A stretch of DNA of 64,000 bases from Patella vulgata (GCF_932274485.2 NC_065882.2:28166890-28230889), one strand, 5' to 3'; positions 11,325-20,230 are shown, counted from the stretch's first letter. The notes: generated by a model not told the origin, from the letters alone. Translations and numbers: made by a program.

Positions 11325-11520
11325 GGGGCTATGAGTGCGTTTCCGCCTACTCTTCCGAATCCAACATGTACACGGGCATCCCAACCGAACGACAAGACCA
11401 CACGGGAAAGCCACGCTGGAAAATCCCGTCAACTTTCTCTGCCAACACCGGGATCCATCTCGGGCCCTCCTGTCAGTGAGCCAGCGCATTACTCACCTAG
11501 ACACCGTGGCTCATCGCCAT
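11325..11520 (-). mobile_element. Diverged tRNA-derived SINE, family A
   Basis: Read on the minus strand, the head 'ccacggtgtctaggtgagta' resembles a tRNA A-box region. It is followed by 'ttggcagagaaagttgac' and 'ttttccagcgtgg', as in the well-preserved family A copies at 40607-40977 and 45189-45561. Older than those copies, with no clear target duplication. Confidence 0.6.
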
Positions 11521-11821
11521 TTGTCGAACATAATTGGCCTGGCTCATGGCTCATGTACCTTAACTGGACACAGGCGCCCTTGCACTGAATCCCCAAGGGG
11601 CCTTTTTTGCTGTCTTGGGGGCCCTGCCACTAGACCTAGGGGCCTGTTATAGGGGGTCCATATTATGTTTTCTCCCCGGAATTGGCGTTTTTTTCGTTTT
11701 ATTTTTGAACATTTTCCATTATTTTCGGGTCGGAAGCTGGCCCCACCGCTATAATCCGCTTCTGACAATAACCCTCCTTTTAATTGAGGTAAGTAGGAGG
11801 GTCGCTTGTATAGGGACGCAC

Positions 11822-12010
11822 TGACCTTGACCTTTGACCCCTTGGCCTTGGTCCCGTGACCTTGTACTGAGTGACCCCTTGACCTTGTTCGTCATGACCT
11901 AGTGGTGGGCTGACCTTGCACTGAGTGACCCCGTGACCTAGTTCGTTATGACCTAGTGGGGACTTGACCTTACACTGAGTGACCTTGCATTGAGTGATCT
12001 GACCTAGTTC
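11822..12010. repeat. ~53-bp minisatellite made of TGACCT/TGACCC motifs
   Basis: About three units of roughly 53 bp, each with several TGACC(T/C) hexamers ('gaccttgcactgagtgaccc', 'gtgacctagttcgttatgac'). TGACCT is the complement of the nuclear-receptor half-site AGGTCA. The first unit includes a DR1-like TGACCTTTGACCCC. It sits immediately outside the left end of the Polinton. The minus-strand ORF across it encodes only repeated peptides and is not a gene. Confidence 0.75.
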
Positions 12011-12029
12011 ATCGTGACAGGAAGGTGAG

Positions 12030-12170
12030 AAAGAGGGGCGCGCACGAGAGAAAGAGAGAGAGAGAGCAGAAGAAGAAGAAGAAAGAGAGAGAGAGAGCAG
12101 AAGAAGGGGGAGAGGAAGGGGAAAAACTCCTTTTGCATTGATTATGTTGGTCCTGAAAAGGGCCGTTATT
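12030..12170. repeat. Polinton left terminal inverted repeat
   Basis: The reverse complement reads 'aacggcccttttcaggacc', then 'aacataatcaatgcaaaa', a CT-rich tract and 'ctctcgtgcgcg'. It matches 22452-22612 in the same order. The outer part is (CT)n/(CTT)n simple sequence, so the boundary is approximate. Confidence 0.88.
12125..12164 (-). terminator. Histone-type 3' stem-loop, left end
   Basis: On the minus strand GGCCCT-TTTC-AGGACC (12149-12164) starts 10 nt after the stop of the leftmost gene. It is followed by 'aacataatcaatgc' and the purine-rich 'aaaaggag'. This is the layout of replication-dependent histone mRNA 3' ends: a 6-bp stem, a 4-nt loop and a U7-type downstream element. One stem position is mismatched compared with the right-end copy. 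Confidence 0.7.
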
Positions 12171-12174
12171 CTCA

Positions 12175-12483
12175 CTAGAAAGCGAGGGTGCGACGCACTT
12201 TATGTCGGTTGCGTCTAATTGTCTCCACTAATTCGGGAGGGGGTCTTTTCCTGGAAGGTGTTTTTAATACTTCGTTAGGTAAGACGAAGATATCGTCAGG
12301 GGTAATCACGGCAAGAGTGTTACCCCTGTGATACACGAGCGTGTCTACGCTGGGGTTTTCTTCGAGGCGTATAATCGGAGCGCCGTCTGCCATTCGGATA
12401 ATGAGAGATGAATGGTGTGTCGCTTTATAACCGTAAGGACGAATCCATTTGAGGAGTATGACGTCACAGACGAGTCCATTCAT
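12175..12483 (-). CDS. Small Polinton protein of unknown function
   Basis: A 102-residue frame starting MNGLVCDVILLKWIRPYGYK, with a middle HHSSLIIRMADGAPIIRLEE and a basic C-terminus (SRKRPPPELVETIRRNRHKV). I do not recognise the family. It is the leftmost gene, transcribed outward and opposite to the polymerase gene. Its stop lies at the inner edge of the terminal repeat and is followed at once by the histone-type stem-loop. A TGACGTCA palindrome lies 5 bp upstream of the ATG, and another within the first codons. The short beta-rich core and basic tail could suit a nucleic-acid or virion role, but this is a guess. Confidence 0.6.
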   Translation of the reverse strand: MNGLVCDVILLKWIRPYGYKATHHSSLIIRMADGAPIIRLEENPSVDTLVYHRGNTLAVITPDDIFVLPNEVLKTPSRKRPPPELVETIRRNRHKVRRTLAF

Positions 12484-12794
12484 GGAGTGACGTCACAGCG
12501 CTTAGCATAACGTTATGCATCGTAGGTTGAACGTTGGGGGCTAAAAATAGACGTAATGCAACGTTATGCATCGTAGGGTGTACGTTGGAGGCTAAATATA
12601 GACGTGATGCAACGTTATACAACGCATGTGCAACGTTATACGACGTAGGGTGTACGATGTCGAAGGTTTGATGACGTCACGACATAAGGGGGATAAAAGG
12701 GACGCGACGCGACAGATTCTGACACTTTCATGCTATCATCGAGCCGAGCAAGATGAGTATTTAATTACGACCCGTCGACAGAAGATACGGTAGA
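12484..12794. promoter_or_regulatory. Divergent promoter region with 51-53-bp repeats, CRE palindromes and TATA
   Basis: Lies between the outward-facing small gene and the polymerase gene. It contains two and a half copies of a repeat beginning gcaacgttatgcatcgtagg (12505, 12558, 12609). Perfect TGACGTCA sites are at 12488-12495 and 12672-12679, with another at 12459-12466 just inside the small gene. A TATA-like ataaaagg is at 12693-12700. TGACGTCA is the binding site of CREB/ATF proteins; their use here is inferred. Confidence 0.65.
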
Positions 12795-14740
12795 TTGTTT
12801 AGAACCGAATCGCTATGTGTGGACATAGACTTTCAGGAGGATTGGTCCCACGTTCAGGCCATAGATGTACCACAACGATTACACGACACCTTTGAGGCAA
12901 TCATTGAGGAAATTCGCCGAACCTTGGACGCCAGAGAAAGTGACTACGTTAGAATCGCCATCAGTCACCCAGGACTCAAATCCCCCATCTGGTTACTGTT
13001 CCGCGAGAATCTCATGTCTATGAATATCTGTCACGTGTCCCTTCGCGATGGCAGAGGTAGCGGTGGAACAAACGTGAAGAAGAGACATTGCGCTAATTTC
13101 GACGAGTATTTGAAGAAAAATAAATGCCTCGTCACTATCAAGAATGCCGACGAATTATGTTTTCAGCGAGCCATTGTCGTCGCTCGTCACTATGCCAACA
13201 AGCAGGACACGCCTGAATGGGGAAGAGAAAGAACAGACTACAGAGGACGGCAGGACCCCAATCGTGACAGACGAGGAAAACGGAAGCCCTCATCGATGCC
13301 GTCGGTGGAACCAGACAAGCCTGTACGGGGATGGAAACGTGGGAACTGTATGCCAAGTATTTGGGCCAACAAGGATATCAACTCAACGTTTTCTCTCGGG
13401 CCATCTTTGGTAAAGCGATCTATCGCGGAACAAAATACGTCACCGGAACATCAAAACATCTGAACCTGTATTTACACGACAGACATTACGACGTCATTAC
13501 CTCCATTCCGGCCTTTGTGGAAAGGTCGTATTTTTGCGAGACCTGTCAGGTGGGATACCATCGTGCCGAGAAACATTCGTGTCACTTCATGTGTCAAGGA
13601 TGCAAGAAGGTGGGTCCACCCTGTCCACCCGATCCCAATACAAAGACTTGTTACCGATGTCATCGCGTGTTTATGAGCCGGCAGTGTTTCGACAATCATC
13701 TCGCCACCCGTTCCAGAGCCAACTGCAGTGTATGTCATCGGTGGAAGAATTGCGAGAAGTGCCAGAAGGGGTGGGAAGTCATCAAGGCCAAGCGAAATTT
13801 GGAAGAACACCGATGCGGAGAATACGTGTGCTCCATCTGCCGAGAGTGGCACACGGCCGAAAAACAATTTTGCTACATTCAACCGCTAAAATCACCCATC
13901 GACATGAACGAAGACAGGCAGACACAAATCGACAAACAACAGAAGACAACTTTGACCCGCTTCGTCTTCTTTGACTTTGAATGCCAACAAGATTCCGGTG
14001 AGCACATACCCGACCTATGTGTTCTGCAAGTGTGCTGTCACTTTTGCATCGACAACCAAGAACCCTGCGAACACTGCGACACGTATTGGAATCACCAGTG
14101 AGAAATTGTTTTTAAAGGTCAAGACACGCTGGACGATGTGGGAAAATGTTTTTTACAACTCGCTGCTCACGGTACGGTGGTAGATGGTCGGAAAAATGAC
14201 AGTCACGAATCGAGTTCCGTGATCGCCGTGGCGCACAATTTCAAAGGTTACAACGGACTGCTGATTTTACAGACGCTGCACAAACATTCCGTGGCGCGAC
14301 CCGAAGTGATTATGAACGGTGGTAAAGCGATGACGATCGCTGTCGGCACGGTAAAATTCATCGATTCCCTCAACTTTCTACCCATGCCTTTACGGGACAT
14401 GCCCAAGACCTTCGACCTGCAAGAACTCAAGAAAGGTTATTTCCCTCATCACTTCAACAGACCGGAGAATGAAGATTACGTTGGCGCCTATCCTCCCGAC
14501 ACCGATTACGATTCAGATGGCATGAGTGTATCGGAACGAGAGAAATTTCACGAGTGGTACGAACAGCACAGTCATGACATCTTTGATTTTCGCCAGGAAA
14601 TTTTGGCCTACTGTCGCAGCGATGTGGATGTCTTGCGCCGATGTTGAGGCGTGTTTCGCGAGATATTCCTCATGGACACGGGAATCGACCTCTTTGAGAA
14701 GAGCCTGACCCAGGCCTCCGCCTACAATCGCGTACTACGT
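12795..14740 (+). pseudogene. Polinton protein-primed DNA polymerase B, N-terminal and exonuclease part (broken)
   Basis: The region shows the Polinton pPolB N-terminal half. It begins with a lead domain, followed by a cysteine-rich zinc-ribbon section (CETCQVGYHRAEKHSC, CQGCKK, CYRCHRVF, CSVCHRWKNCEKC). After that come 3'-5' exonuclease motifs: FVFFDFECQ (Exo I acid pair), VAHNFKGYNG (Exo II) and YCRSDVDVL (Exo III). The family replicates the element from a protein primer at its termini. Palm-domain motifs of the polymerase are not visible before the next gene. Fossil, with several breaks. It is the first gene of the rightward set and shares the divergent promoter region at 12484-12794. Confidence 0.88.
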
Positions 14741-14769
14741 ATAGACTAGACACGACCCAATAGAAACGA

Positions 14770-14847
14770 AGGAAAAGAAAGAACCGTGACGTCACGGCCA
14801 AGACTATAAGAAGCGAAGTGTTAAAATAAAATTTCATTCTGCTCTCG
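14770..14847 (+). promoter_or_regulatory. Promoter of the zinc-knuckle gene
   Basis: A perfect TGACGTCA at 14787-14794, extended to the longer palindrome CCGTGACGTCACGG, is followed by a TATA-like ctataaga at 14804-14811. The ATG is at 14848, about 44 bp after the TATA-like box. Confidence 0.6.
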
Positions 14848-15564
14848 ATGGCTAGTCAAGCTTGTTTCTCTTGTAACAATGTCGGACACTAATATAGAGA
14901 CTGCCCTGCTCGTTCCCAACAACAGCAACGAAAACCAAGACAAGACAGACCAGCTTATGGCTCCTATGGAAGTTGTTACCTCTGTGGAGAACCAGGACAC
15001 TGGGCACCCCAGTGTGGAAAACGAGTCGAGGCCCAAAAAGCGAAGAGTGACGAAGAAAGAAAAGACACTGTCAAGAGACCCACCGACGACCCACCTTAAC
15101 TGTGGACAGCTCGGACACGGCCTGCTCGAGTGCCAAGAAGAAATCCAAACAGAAAACAACTTTGAAGCCGTTGCCAGTCGCATGTTCGACAACAACATCG
15201 ATGTGCCCAGAGACAACACCCGCAGTCAGCGAAACTGGTACTGGTGCGGAGAAGCGTTCGAACTCTACAGGCGCTACAAAGAGAAAAAGAAAACAGCCGA
15301 CGAAGCTTTCCAGTCCACCAGTTATTTCCCCGACTACCAGTGAAACCAGTGAAACATCGAAGCCGACCGTTCTCTTGTTGGCGGAGAAGGCGCAGAAAGT
15401 TTTTCCCGAGCACACATCCAATATGCGGGTCCGAGATATATGACCGAAGTCTTGTCGTATCCCCCCTGTTTCGATATGAGCGAATGGGTACCCGTCGTCG
15501 TCACGTTTGCCGAAATGGAAGACTGGTTGAGACAAGAGATCCTGAAGAGACAACGTGATAACTA
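14848..15564 (+). pseudogene. Polinton zinc-knuckle (CCHC) protein gene, broken
   Basis: In the frame of the ATG at 14848 there are two CCHC knuckles. The first begins CFSCNNVGH; the second is a perfect C-x2-C-x4-H-x4-C, CYLCGEPGHWAPQC, encoded from 14974. Knuckles of this type bind single-stranded nucleic acid. The middle of the region is rich in Lys, Ser and Thr with clusters such as KKKSKQK and KRKRKQ. The end carries an acidic/aromatic stretch, FDMSEWVPVVVTFAEMEDWL. It has its own CRE/TATA promoter and is followed by a polyadenylation signal. I do not know this as a core Polinton gene. It is a fossil with several breaks. Confidence 0.65.
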
Positions 15565-15649
15565 AAAAATTGTCTTTTCCTTTGTACTATAGGCCATGTT
15601 TTTTTTTGTATTTGTATTGAATGCCATGCTATGTTTGTATTTTTTGTAA

Positions 15650-15734
15650 AATAAATTCTGTTCTTGTTTCACTCCATGTCTGTTGTTCTGTGGTGGGCGC
15701 GAAGGTATAAAAGGCAGGGGGGAAACAGTGCAAG
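15650..15734 (+). promoter_or_regulatory. Polyadenylation signal, then ATPase promoter
   Basis: AATAAA at 15650-15655 lies in T-rich sequence about 85 bp after the zinc-knuckle gene. It is followed by a canonical tataaaag at 15706-15713, which is 29 bp upstream of the ATPase ATG at 15735. The leader would be only a few nucleotides. Confidence 0.65.
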
Positions 15735-16254
15735 ATGGATGTGGCGTTCAAACATCCCTTTACCATGTTAGTCAGCGGTCCAACGGGTGTTGGAAATACG
15801 GTCTATGTACAGAAATTTCTCCAAGCGACCCTGTTCGACATCCCTCCCCAGCGCATCGTGTGGGCCTACGGGGAATGGCAAGAGAGTTACGATCGCTTTC
15901 CATACCCTTGCGTCAAAGGTTTAACAGACATTGACGACGTGATGGATCAAGTCAAGGGTCCACAGGTCTTGGTCGTGGACGATTTGATGGGAGAAGACAC
16001 GGAGATATTGCAAAGGTGGTTCACGAAAAAGAGTCATCACCACGACACGTGTGTCATTTACATTGTGCAAAACTTGTTAGACAAGCAACAGCGTACCATC
16101 AGTCTGAATGCCCATTACTTGGTCAGATGTACCCCTCCCACTCCAAGTATATGCAGGAAGCTTACGCCAATGCGACGAGTACCCCTCGCAGTTACTTACT
16201 CATTGATTTGAACCCCGACACGCCCGAAGCTTTGCGTTTGAGATCCAACATTTA
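15735..16254 (+). pseudogene. Polinton genome-packaging ATPase (A32/FtsK-HerA type), broken
   Basis: The region encodes a P-loop-like FTMLVSGPTGVGNT (Walker A position, residues about 9-22), then IVWAYGEWQESYD. A Walker B strand, VLVVDDLMGE, follows, and then CVIYIVQNLLDKQQRTISLN, typical of the poxvirus A32-like ATPases of Polintons and adenovirus-like elements. Family role: pumping element DNA into capsids. About 170 residues are recognisable, somewhat shorter than the usual 200-250. Its own TATA box lies 29 bp upstream. Fossil, broken. Confidence 0.88.
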
Positions 16255-16274
16255 ACCCAATAGAGGAACCACCC

Positions 16275-16337
16275 ATAGCCTACGTCCAAAAAGTATAAAA
16301 GGTGGACCTGTAACTCGAATTGATTCTGTTAGTCACG
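16275..16337 (+). promoter_or_regulatory. TATA promoter of the H3-tail-like gene
   Basis: tataaaagg at 16294-16302, 44 bp upstream of the ATG at 16338. It is a separate promoter between the ATPase gene and the small basic gene. Confidence 0.65.
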
Positions 16338-16619
16338 ATGGCTCGTACGAAGAATACGCAACGGAAACACCCGCCTCCGACCCTTCCCAGAGCGACGTTC
16401 CCAACCCTGGCATCGGACCTTCGTGATCCCACGGTACGAAGGCAGACTCGTCCGAGAATGAGGGCACCCACAACACAATGACTGCCCTCGTTGACACCAC
16501 CCGGGAGCCCCATGTCTCCCTTACCGGTCACACCACCACGTCTCACCTTACCGGTCACACCTCCACGCCACACAAGATCCCCTTCCCGGTCTCCCTCGCC
16601 GATCATTCGTAGACCCCGA
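16338..16619 (+). pseudogene. Small basic Polinton protein with histone H3-tail-like N-terminus, broken
   Basis: From the ATG at 16338 the protein begins MARTKNTQRKHPPP. Canonical histone H3 begins MARTKQTARKSTGG: residues A1, R2, T3, K4, T6, R8 and K9 (mature numbering) are identical and differences fall at 5, 7 and 10. Later parts of the region are rich in Pro, Ser, Arg and Thr and end in an RS-type stretch, RSPSRSPSPIIRR, as in small virion core or protamine-like proteins. Its position among capsid-related genes, with its own TATA box, suits a DNA-condensing core protein (inference). A chance H3 match cannot be excluded without relatives. The gene is a fossil and not intact. Confidence 0.65.
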
Positions 16620-16620
16620 T

Positions 16621-16836
16621 ATGGCTTATGGATTGTTGCAGTGGTTCAAGTTGGCGGCCAACCATTTGCTGAATGGTAACATTCAACCATTGCACGCCCA
16701 GCACAAGAAATGGGTGGAACGAAATCGAAAAGTGTTGAGCCAACTGACGGAGAGAAACATGCCGACGGCCGAAAAACTCTCTCTGATCATGAAACCTGAA
16801 GGACGTGGGTTCTTCGGGGGAGGGGGGGGGGGGTGA
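16621..16836 (+). CDS. Small Polinton protein, unknown
   Basis: Frame starting MAYGLLQWFKLAANHLLNGN, continuing with a helical, charged segment (AQHKKWVERNRKVLSQLTER) and ending in a glycine run encoded by poly-G. I do not recognise a family. It lies between the H3-tail-like gene and the hydrophobic pX-like gene and may be a minor virion component. The G-run makes the C-terminus unreliable. Confidence 0.45.
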   Translation: MAYGLLQWFKLAANHLLNGNIQPLHAQHKKWVERNRKVLSQLTERNMPTAEKLSLIMKPEGRGFFGGGGGG

Positions 16837-16936
16837 TTCGTATCTTGCTGCGATGGAAGGAAAGACTGCAAGAGGAAAGAAACAAGAAACGAAATAAATT
16901 CGTTAGACGGAACGTTCAGCGCGGAGTCCCGAGGAG

Positions 16937-17185
16937 TTGAACCAATATCAAGCATTGCTTCGCAAATTGACTAATCCACGAACATCACCCGCCGTCAAAC
17001 AGCGACTTCTCGATCAACAGGGTGGTGCCATCGGTGCATTGCTCGCTATGGCCCTCCCAGCTTTAGCCCCCTTGGTGTCTAAACTATTGGGAGGACAACA
17101 ACAGGGTGGTAAACATCCGTGGCTTAGAAGCCGCGATAGAGCGAACGCTATGGCCCCCGAGCTATCTACATTATTTGGGGGATAA
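16937..17185 (+). CDS. Hydrophobic pX/pVI-like Polinton protein
   Basis: Frame MNQYQALLRKLTNPRTSPAV, then RLLDQQGGAIGALLAMALPALAPLVSKLLGGQQ. A basic N-terminal helix is followed by a glycine/alanine-rich hydrophobic segment (residues about 28-52) and a polar tail. Short proteins of this build sit among capsid genes in Polintons and adenovirus-like elements, where they are compared with membrane-active pX/pVI. The function here is inferred from build and position. It reads as one short uninterrupted frame of 82 residues. Confidence 0.6.
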   Translation: MNQYQALLRKLTNPRTSPAVKQRLLDQQGGAIGALLAMALPALAPLVSKLLGGQQQGGKHPWLRSRDRANAMAPELSTLFGG

Positions 17186-17189
17186 CCTA

Positions 17190-17215
17190 TGGAGAGAAAA
17201 GGTATAAAAAGGGAA
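17190..17215 (+). promoter_or_regulatory. TATA box, Polinton mid-region
   Basis: tataaaaa at 17203-17210, in 'ggtataaaaagggaacc', directly downstream of the pX-like gene and upstream of the next gene region. Confidence 0.55.
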
Positions 17216-17239
17216 CCGGAGAACGGCCCCGAGACCGCC

Positions 17240-18006
17240 CTCTTCTGCTCGAGGCTCAACCCATCGTCGACGGTGTGTGCGAGTGTATTGGAAACCTGAT
17301 TCGCGGCAACGTTCCTGTGACCGAGAACGTGGTCAAACGTTTGAAAAAGGACGCCCCCTTGTTACGACGTTTGGGCACGTCTAAAACACCTTGGAAGACC
17401 CGTCGGCGACTTCTGAAGCAACAAAAAGGGGGATTTTTCACCCGGTTGACCCGGTCCTTTCCAAAAGATGTAATTCGCCAAGAAAATGAAACTGGTGCCC
17501 TTCGACGGTCCCACCGACGTCAAACGCATCGAAGTCAGACAAGTGGAACCCGCGTACGATCGAGATCCACGGGAGCAGGTCGTCGAAAATGTTCACCAAG
17601 ACAACACGTGTTAAACAACCCCACACTGACCGACGAAAATAAAATGCAACGATACGGACAGTTGTTACAACGTTTTCAAACGATGCAAAGGAAAAGAAAG
17701 CAGGTCCCTTGTCGGACGAGAAAATACCCGAACAAAAAGAAGAAGAAGCAACCGTGGTCTCGGAGGCACCCATCCTGGAGTCGGTCCCCCGGGTGTTTCA
17801 ACATCGAGCTCGCCTTTTGTTAAAATACCTGAAGGAGAAAACACCTTGGTCGTGGAACGAGAACTTGGAATTGGTTCGGAATGGCGTACCCGTACCCGGT
17901 ACCAATGCCATCGACATCGTGAACGATTTGGTTCGTCGGCGAAAGAATACCCAGGCTCCACTGGGATGGTTTGGCGTGATGCAAAGTCTGAAGGTCACGA
18001 ACGTAC
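17240..18006 (+). pseudogene. Conserved Polinton proteins of unknown function, broken
   Basis: Two parts are visible. The first shows VTENVVKRLKKDAPLLRRL and WKTRRRLLKQQKGGFFTRL, a basic helix with a QKGGF motif. The second begins MKLVPFDGPTDVKRIEVRQV and later shows YGQLLQRFQTMQRK, SWNENLELVRNGVPVPGTN and AIDIVNDLVRRRK. I recall proteins of this build in Polintons of other invertebrates, lying between the ATPase and the minor capsid gene. The function is not known to me. The far end is cut by the insertion at 18007. Fossil. Confidence 0.65.
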
Positions 18007-18567
18007 CAGGGGCGGATCTAGGAATTTTGAAAAGGGGGGGGGCGCCGCAAAATGAGGGCACTGACCGCGGAGACGCGGCACGCCGCTGAGGGGGGGGGGG
18101 GTCCCCCAAGAAAATTATCCGTCATTTCCTGCATCTGTAGCCATTCCATGAGCTATTTGGCTGATATTTTCGTCTAAGTAAACGTTCGGAAATCGTTAAA
18201 AAGGAGCTTTAAAATCGAGCAAAAAAGCCAGTTGAACCCGCGACTCGAAAATTGTCAAGGCTAGCGAGGCATTATGATGGGGGAACAGACGAATAGCCAC
18301 TTCACTTTTTAAGCCTTGTAACTTGTACTGTCCACACCTGAAACAATGCTACATCAAGTTGCACTAATGCGCGTCGGTGATGGGCATGAGTGTATAGTAG
18401 TATACGCCGCCGATTCCACAAGATGCTATCAAAGATGCCTGTCTATAGTCACTCAACAGGATTAAGGCACCGTCAGCTAAACAACAAGAATTCGTTTGAA
18501 AGTGGAAGCATTAATTAGACCAGACTGGTGTGTTTGAGTCGATGGTTTGAGTCATTTGGGATCCCTG
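18007..18567. mobile_element. Non-autonomous hAT-like insertion inside the Polinton
   Basis: Polinton-type coding stops at 18006 and CAGGGGCGGATCTAGG begins. This is the same kind of end as the hAT at 1073 (CAGGGGCGCAGATC). Poly-G runs and non-coding sequence follow until about 18567 ('gggatccctg'), after which Polinton-type coding returns. The right end is only weakly an inverted copy and no clear 8-bp duplication is seen, so the right boundary is approximate. Confidence 0.55.
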
Positions 18568-18574
18568 CAACGGT

Positions 18575-18814
18575 TTGGGAACCACGTCCACATCCGCGAC
18601 ATCCCACAGTTGGTCACTCTTGGGAAAACGTTTGCCACAAGCGGAAATCGTCTTTTTCTGTCAAGTGATTTTAGTGTACGTCGTGGCGGGCGTTTCCTTG
18701 TCCCAATTGGCTTTCAAACCCGACGGATCACAGACCACGTTGTGGACGGCCTTGCTCTCCAGTACCCTTGGTTACCTGTTACCTTCTCCGACCTTGAAAA
18801 CCAAACACAATGAA
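18575..18814 (+). CDS. Small membrane protein of the Polinton
   Basis: The frame shows EIVFFCQVILVYVVAGVSLS (a hydrophobic helix), then a polar loop FKPDGSQTTLW, then a second hydrophobic segment, TALLSSTLGYLLPSPTLK. Two-helix proteins ending in LGYLLPSP occur beside the minor capsid gene in other Polintons, as far as I recall. The function is unknown; a membrane or virion assembly role is a guess. Its 5' side adjoins the inserted element, so the true start is uncertain. Its end overlaps the start of the next gene. Confidence 0.55.
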
Positions 18815-19820
18815 CAACGACCGACCTTTTTACCTCACGCTCCCTAGTGACAGTTCCATGCCGTGGTATCCCGACAACACCGTGTCCACATATCAAACAC
18901 ACCTGGATCCGCCACTTCTCGTCGATCATCGGGAATGGGAAGTGGGGCTGTCTATGATCACGTTACCTGACCAATGGAACAACATCGATCACCGATAAAT
19001 ACAATCGGCTTACGCGTTCATTCTTGGTCGCCCTCGAGCGAAGAACCCGAAGTGAAGATGTGCAAGGAACATCATAGCATCGATTCCTCGTATTGTTTCA
19101 AGGGTGTCAAGGGCAAAGAGGCTAAGGAATCGATCGAAATGGAAACACACATCAAGAGTGACGACTACGAGTCGCTCGGACATATCCTGGATGTCCTGAA
19201 CACTAGACTGGATGATCTACAAGCATATGGCCAATCAACCCGTCCGCTTAGATCCCCACGAGAAGAAACAGCAGAGCGATTACGAAGGTCGACAGGTGAT
19301 GCGCCAAGGGGCCGTGCAAAGAGGTTCCTTGGTTTCTTTCAAGAAAGACAACACCAACGATAGAGTGCATCTGAAAATCAATCACGTGCAGGCGCTTTTC
19401 TACTTTGACATGTTGCCGAGAATTGATGTTCGTCTGCGTGGACCCATCGTGTCCATGTTGGGATGGACGGGAAACGAAATGATGATTTCCCTGCAGTCCA
19501 TAGAAATGACCGGCGACGATGGTCAAAGTCTCCTGCCTTACTAAGCCCACCACACCCCAAATCTTCAAATCCAGTACGATCTGTTTTACGTGTACACGGA
19601 CATTATCGAACCTCAGATTGTGGGCGACATGCAGGCTCCCCTGTTGGAGGTGATTCCCAGTCGACGATTGTATCATCGTCCCGCCAGGATACAATACTTA
19701 CCACTGAAGTACAGTCGACTAAACTCCATTGGTCTCTATATAAGGAACGGAATGGGAAACGCCGTGCCATTTCTCGACGGTAAGGTGGTGGTTCAACTTC
19801 ATTTCCGTCGCCGACAATGA
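18810..19820 (+). pseudogene. Polinton minor capsid protein (penton-like), broken
   Basis: Starts MNNDRPFYLTLPSDSSMPWY and continues ...TYQTHLDPPLLVDHREWEVG. Its last part shows LFYVYTDIIEPQIVGDMQAP, LLEVIPSRRLYHRPARIQYL, NSIGLYIRNGMGNAVPF and a final VVQLHFRRR. This is the single-jelly-roll minor capsid protein of Polintons, which forms the capsid vertices in the family model. It lies upstream of the basic protein and major capsid genes in the usual order. Fossil, with several breaks. Confidence 0.82.
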
Positions 19821-20230
19821 TTCAAGTGTACAAAAGCGGAGTGCTCAGACAGCGAGGGGCCGGTCGTGGTCTGGTAGTGTACAGAGGGGGAATTATGCGA
19901 CAACGGGGTGCCGGGCGATGGTCGGGATTATTGAATGCCGTCCAATCGGTGGGAAAGACCCTGTCGTCAGCCGGCAAAGCGGCCGTGAAAAAGAATGTTG
20001 ACCAAGTGTTACCCAAAGTGGGACAGAGCGTGCTCGATGCCGTCAGCGGTCGGGAAAAATGGAACTGGAAGAAAGTCGCTCAGGACACTCTTCGGCCCAC
20101 GGTGTCCAACACGATGTCCGACACACTTTAGAACGTGGTCGCCCACCTGGAACATATAAAAGACCCCTCACGATCCCCGTCCACTTCACATCGTCCAAAG
20201 AGGAAGAAGAAGACACAGGTCACCTCTCAC
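19817..20230 (+). pseudogene. Small basic Polinton protein with RQRGAGR repeats, broken
   Basis: Starts MIQVYKSGVLRQRGAGRGLV and repeats GIMRQRGAGRWSGLL. An alanine/lysine-rich helical stretch follows (VGKTLSSAGKAAVKKNVDQV). Towards the end of the region there is a strongly basic segment (RPKRKKKTQVTSHKRRKLDI) that resembles a nuclear localisation signal. Proteins of this build sit between minor and major capsid genes in related elements. The role is unknown, possibly core or scaffold. The ATG overlaps the end of the minor capsid region. A TATA-like tataaaag lies at 20155-20162, upstream of the major capsid gene. Confidence 0.6.

Noticed and set aside
11780-12175. 131-residue minus-strand ORF next to the Polinton
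   Set aside because: It translates the TGACCT minisatellite and the CT-rich terminal repeat; the peptide is only repeat sequence.
13472-13882. Minus-strand ORF opposite the Polinton polymerase
   Set aside because: A shadow of the cysteine-rich polymerase region on the other strand.
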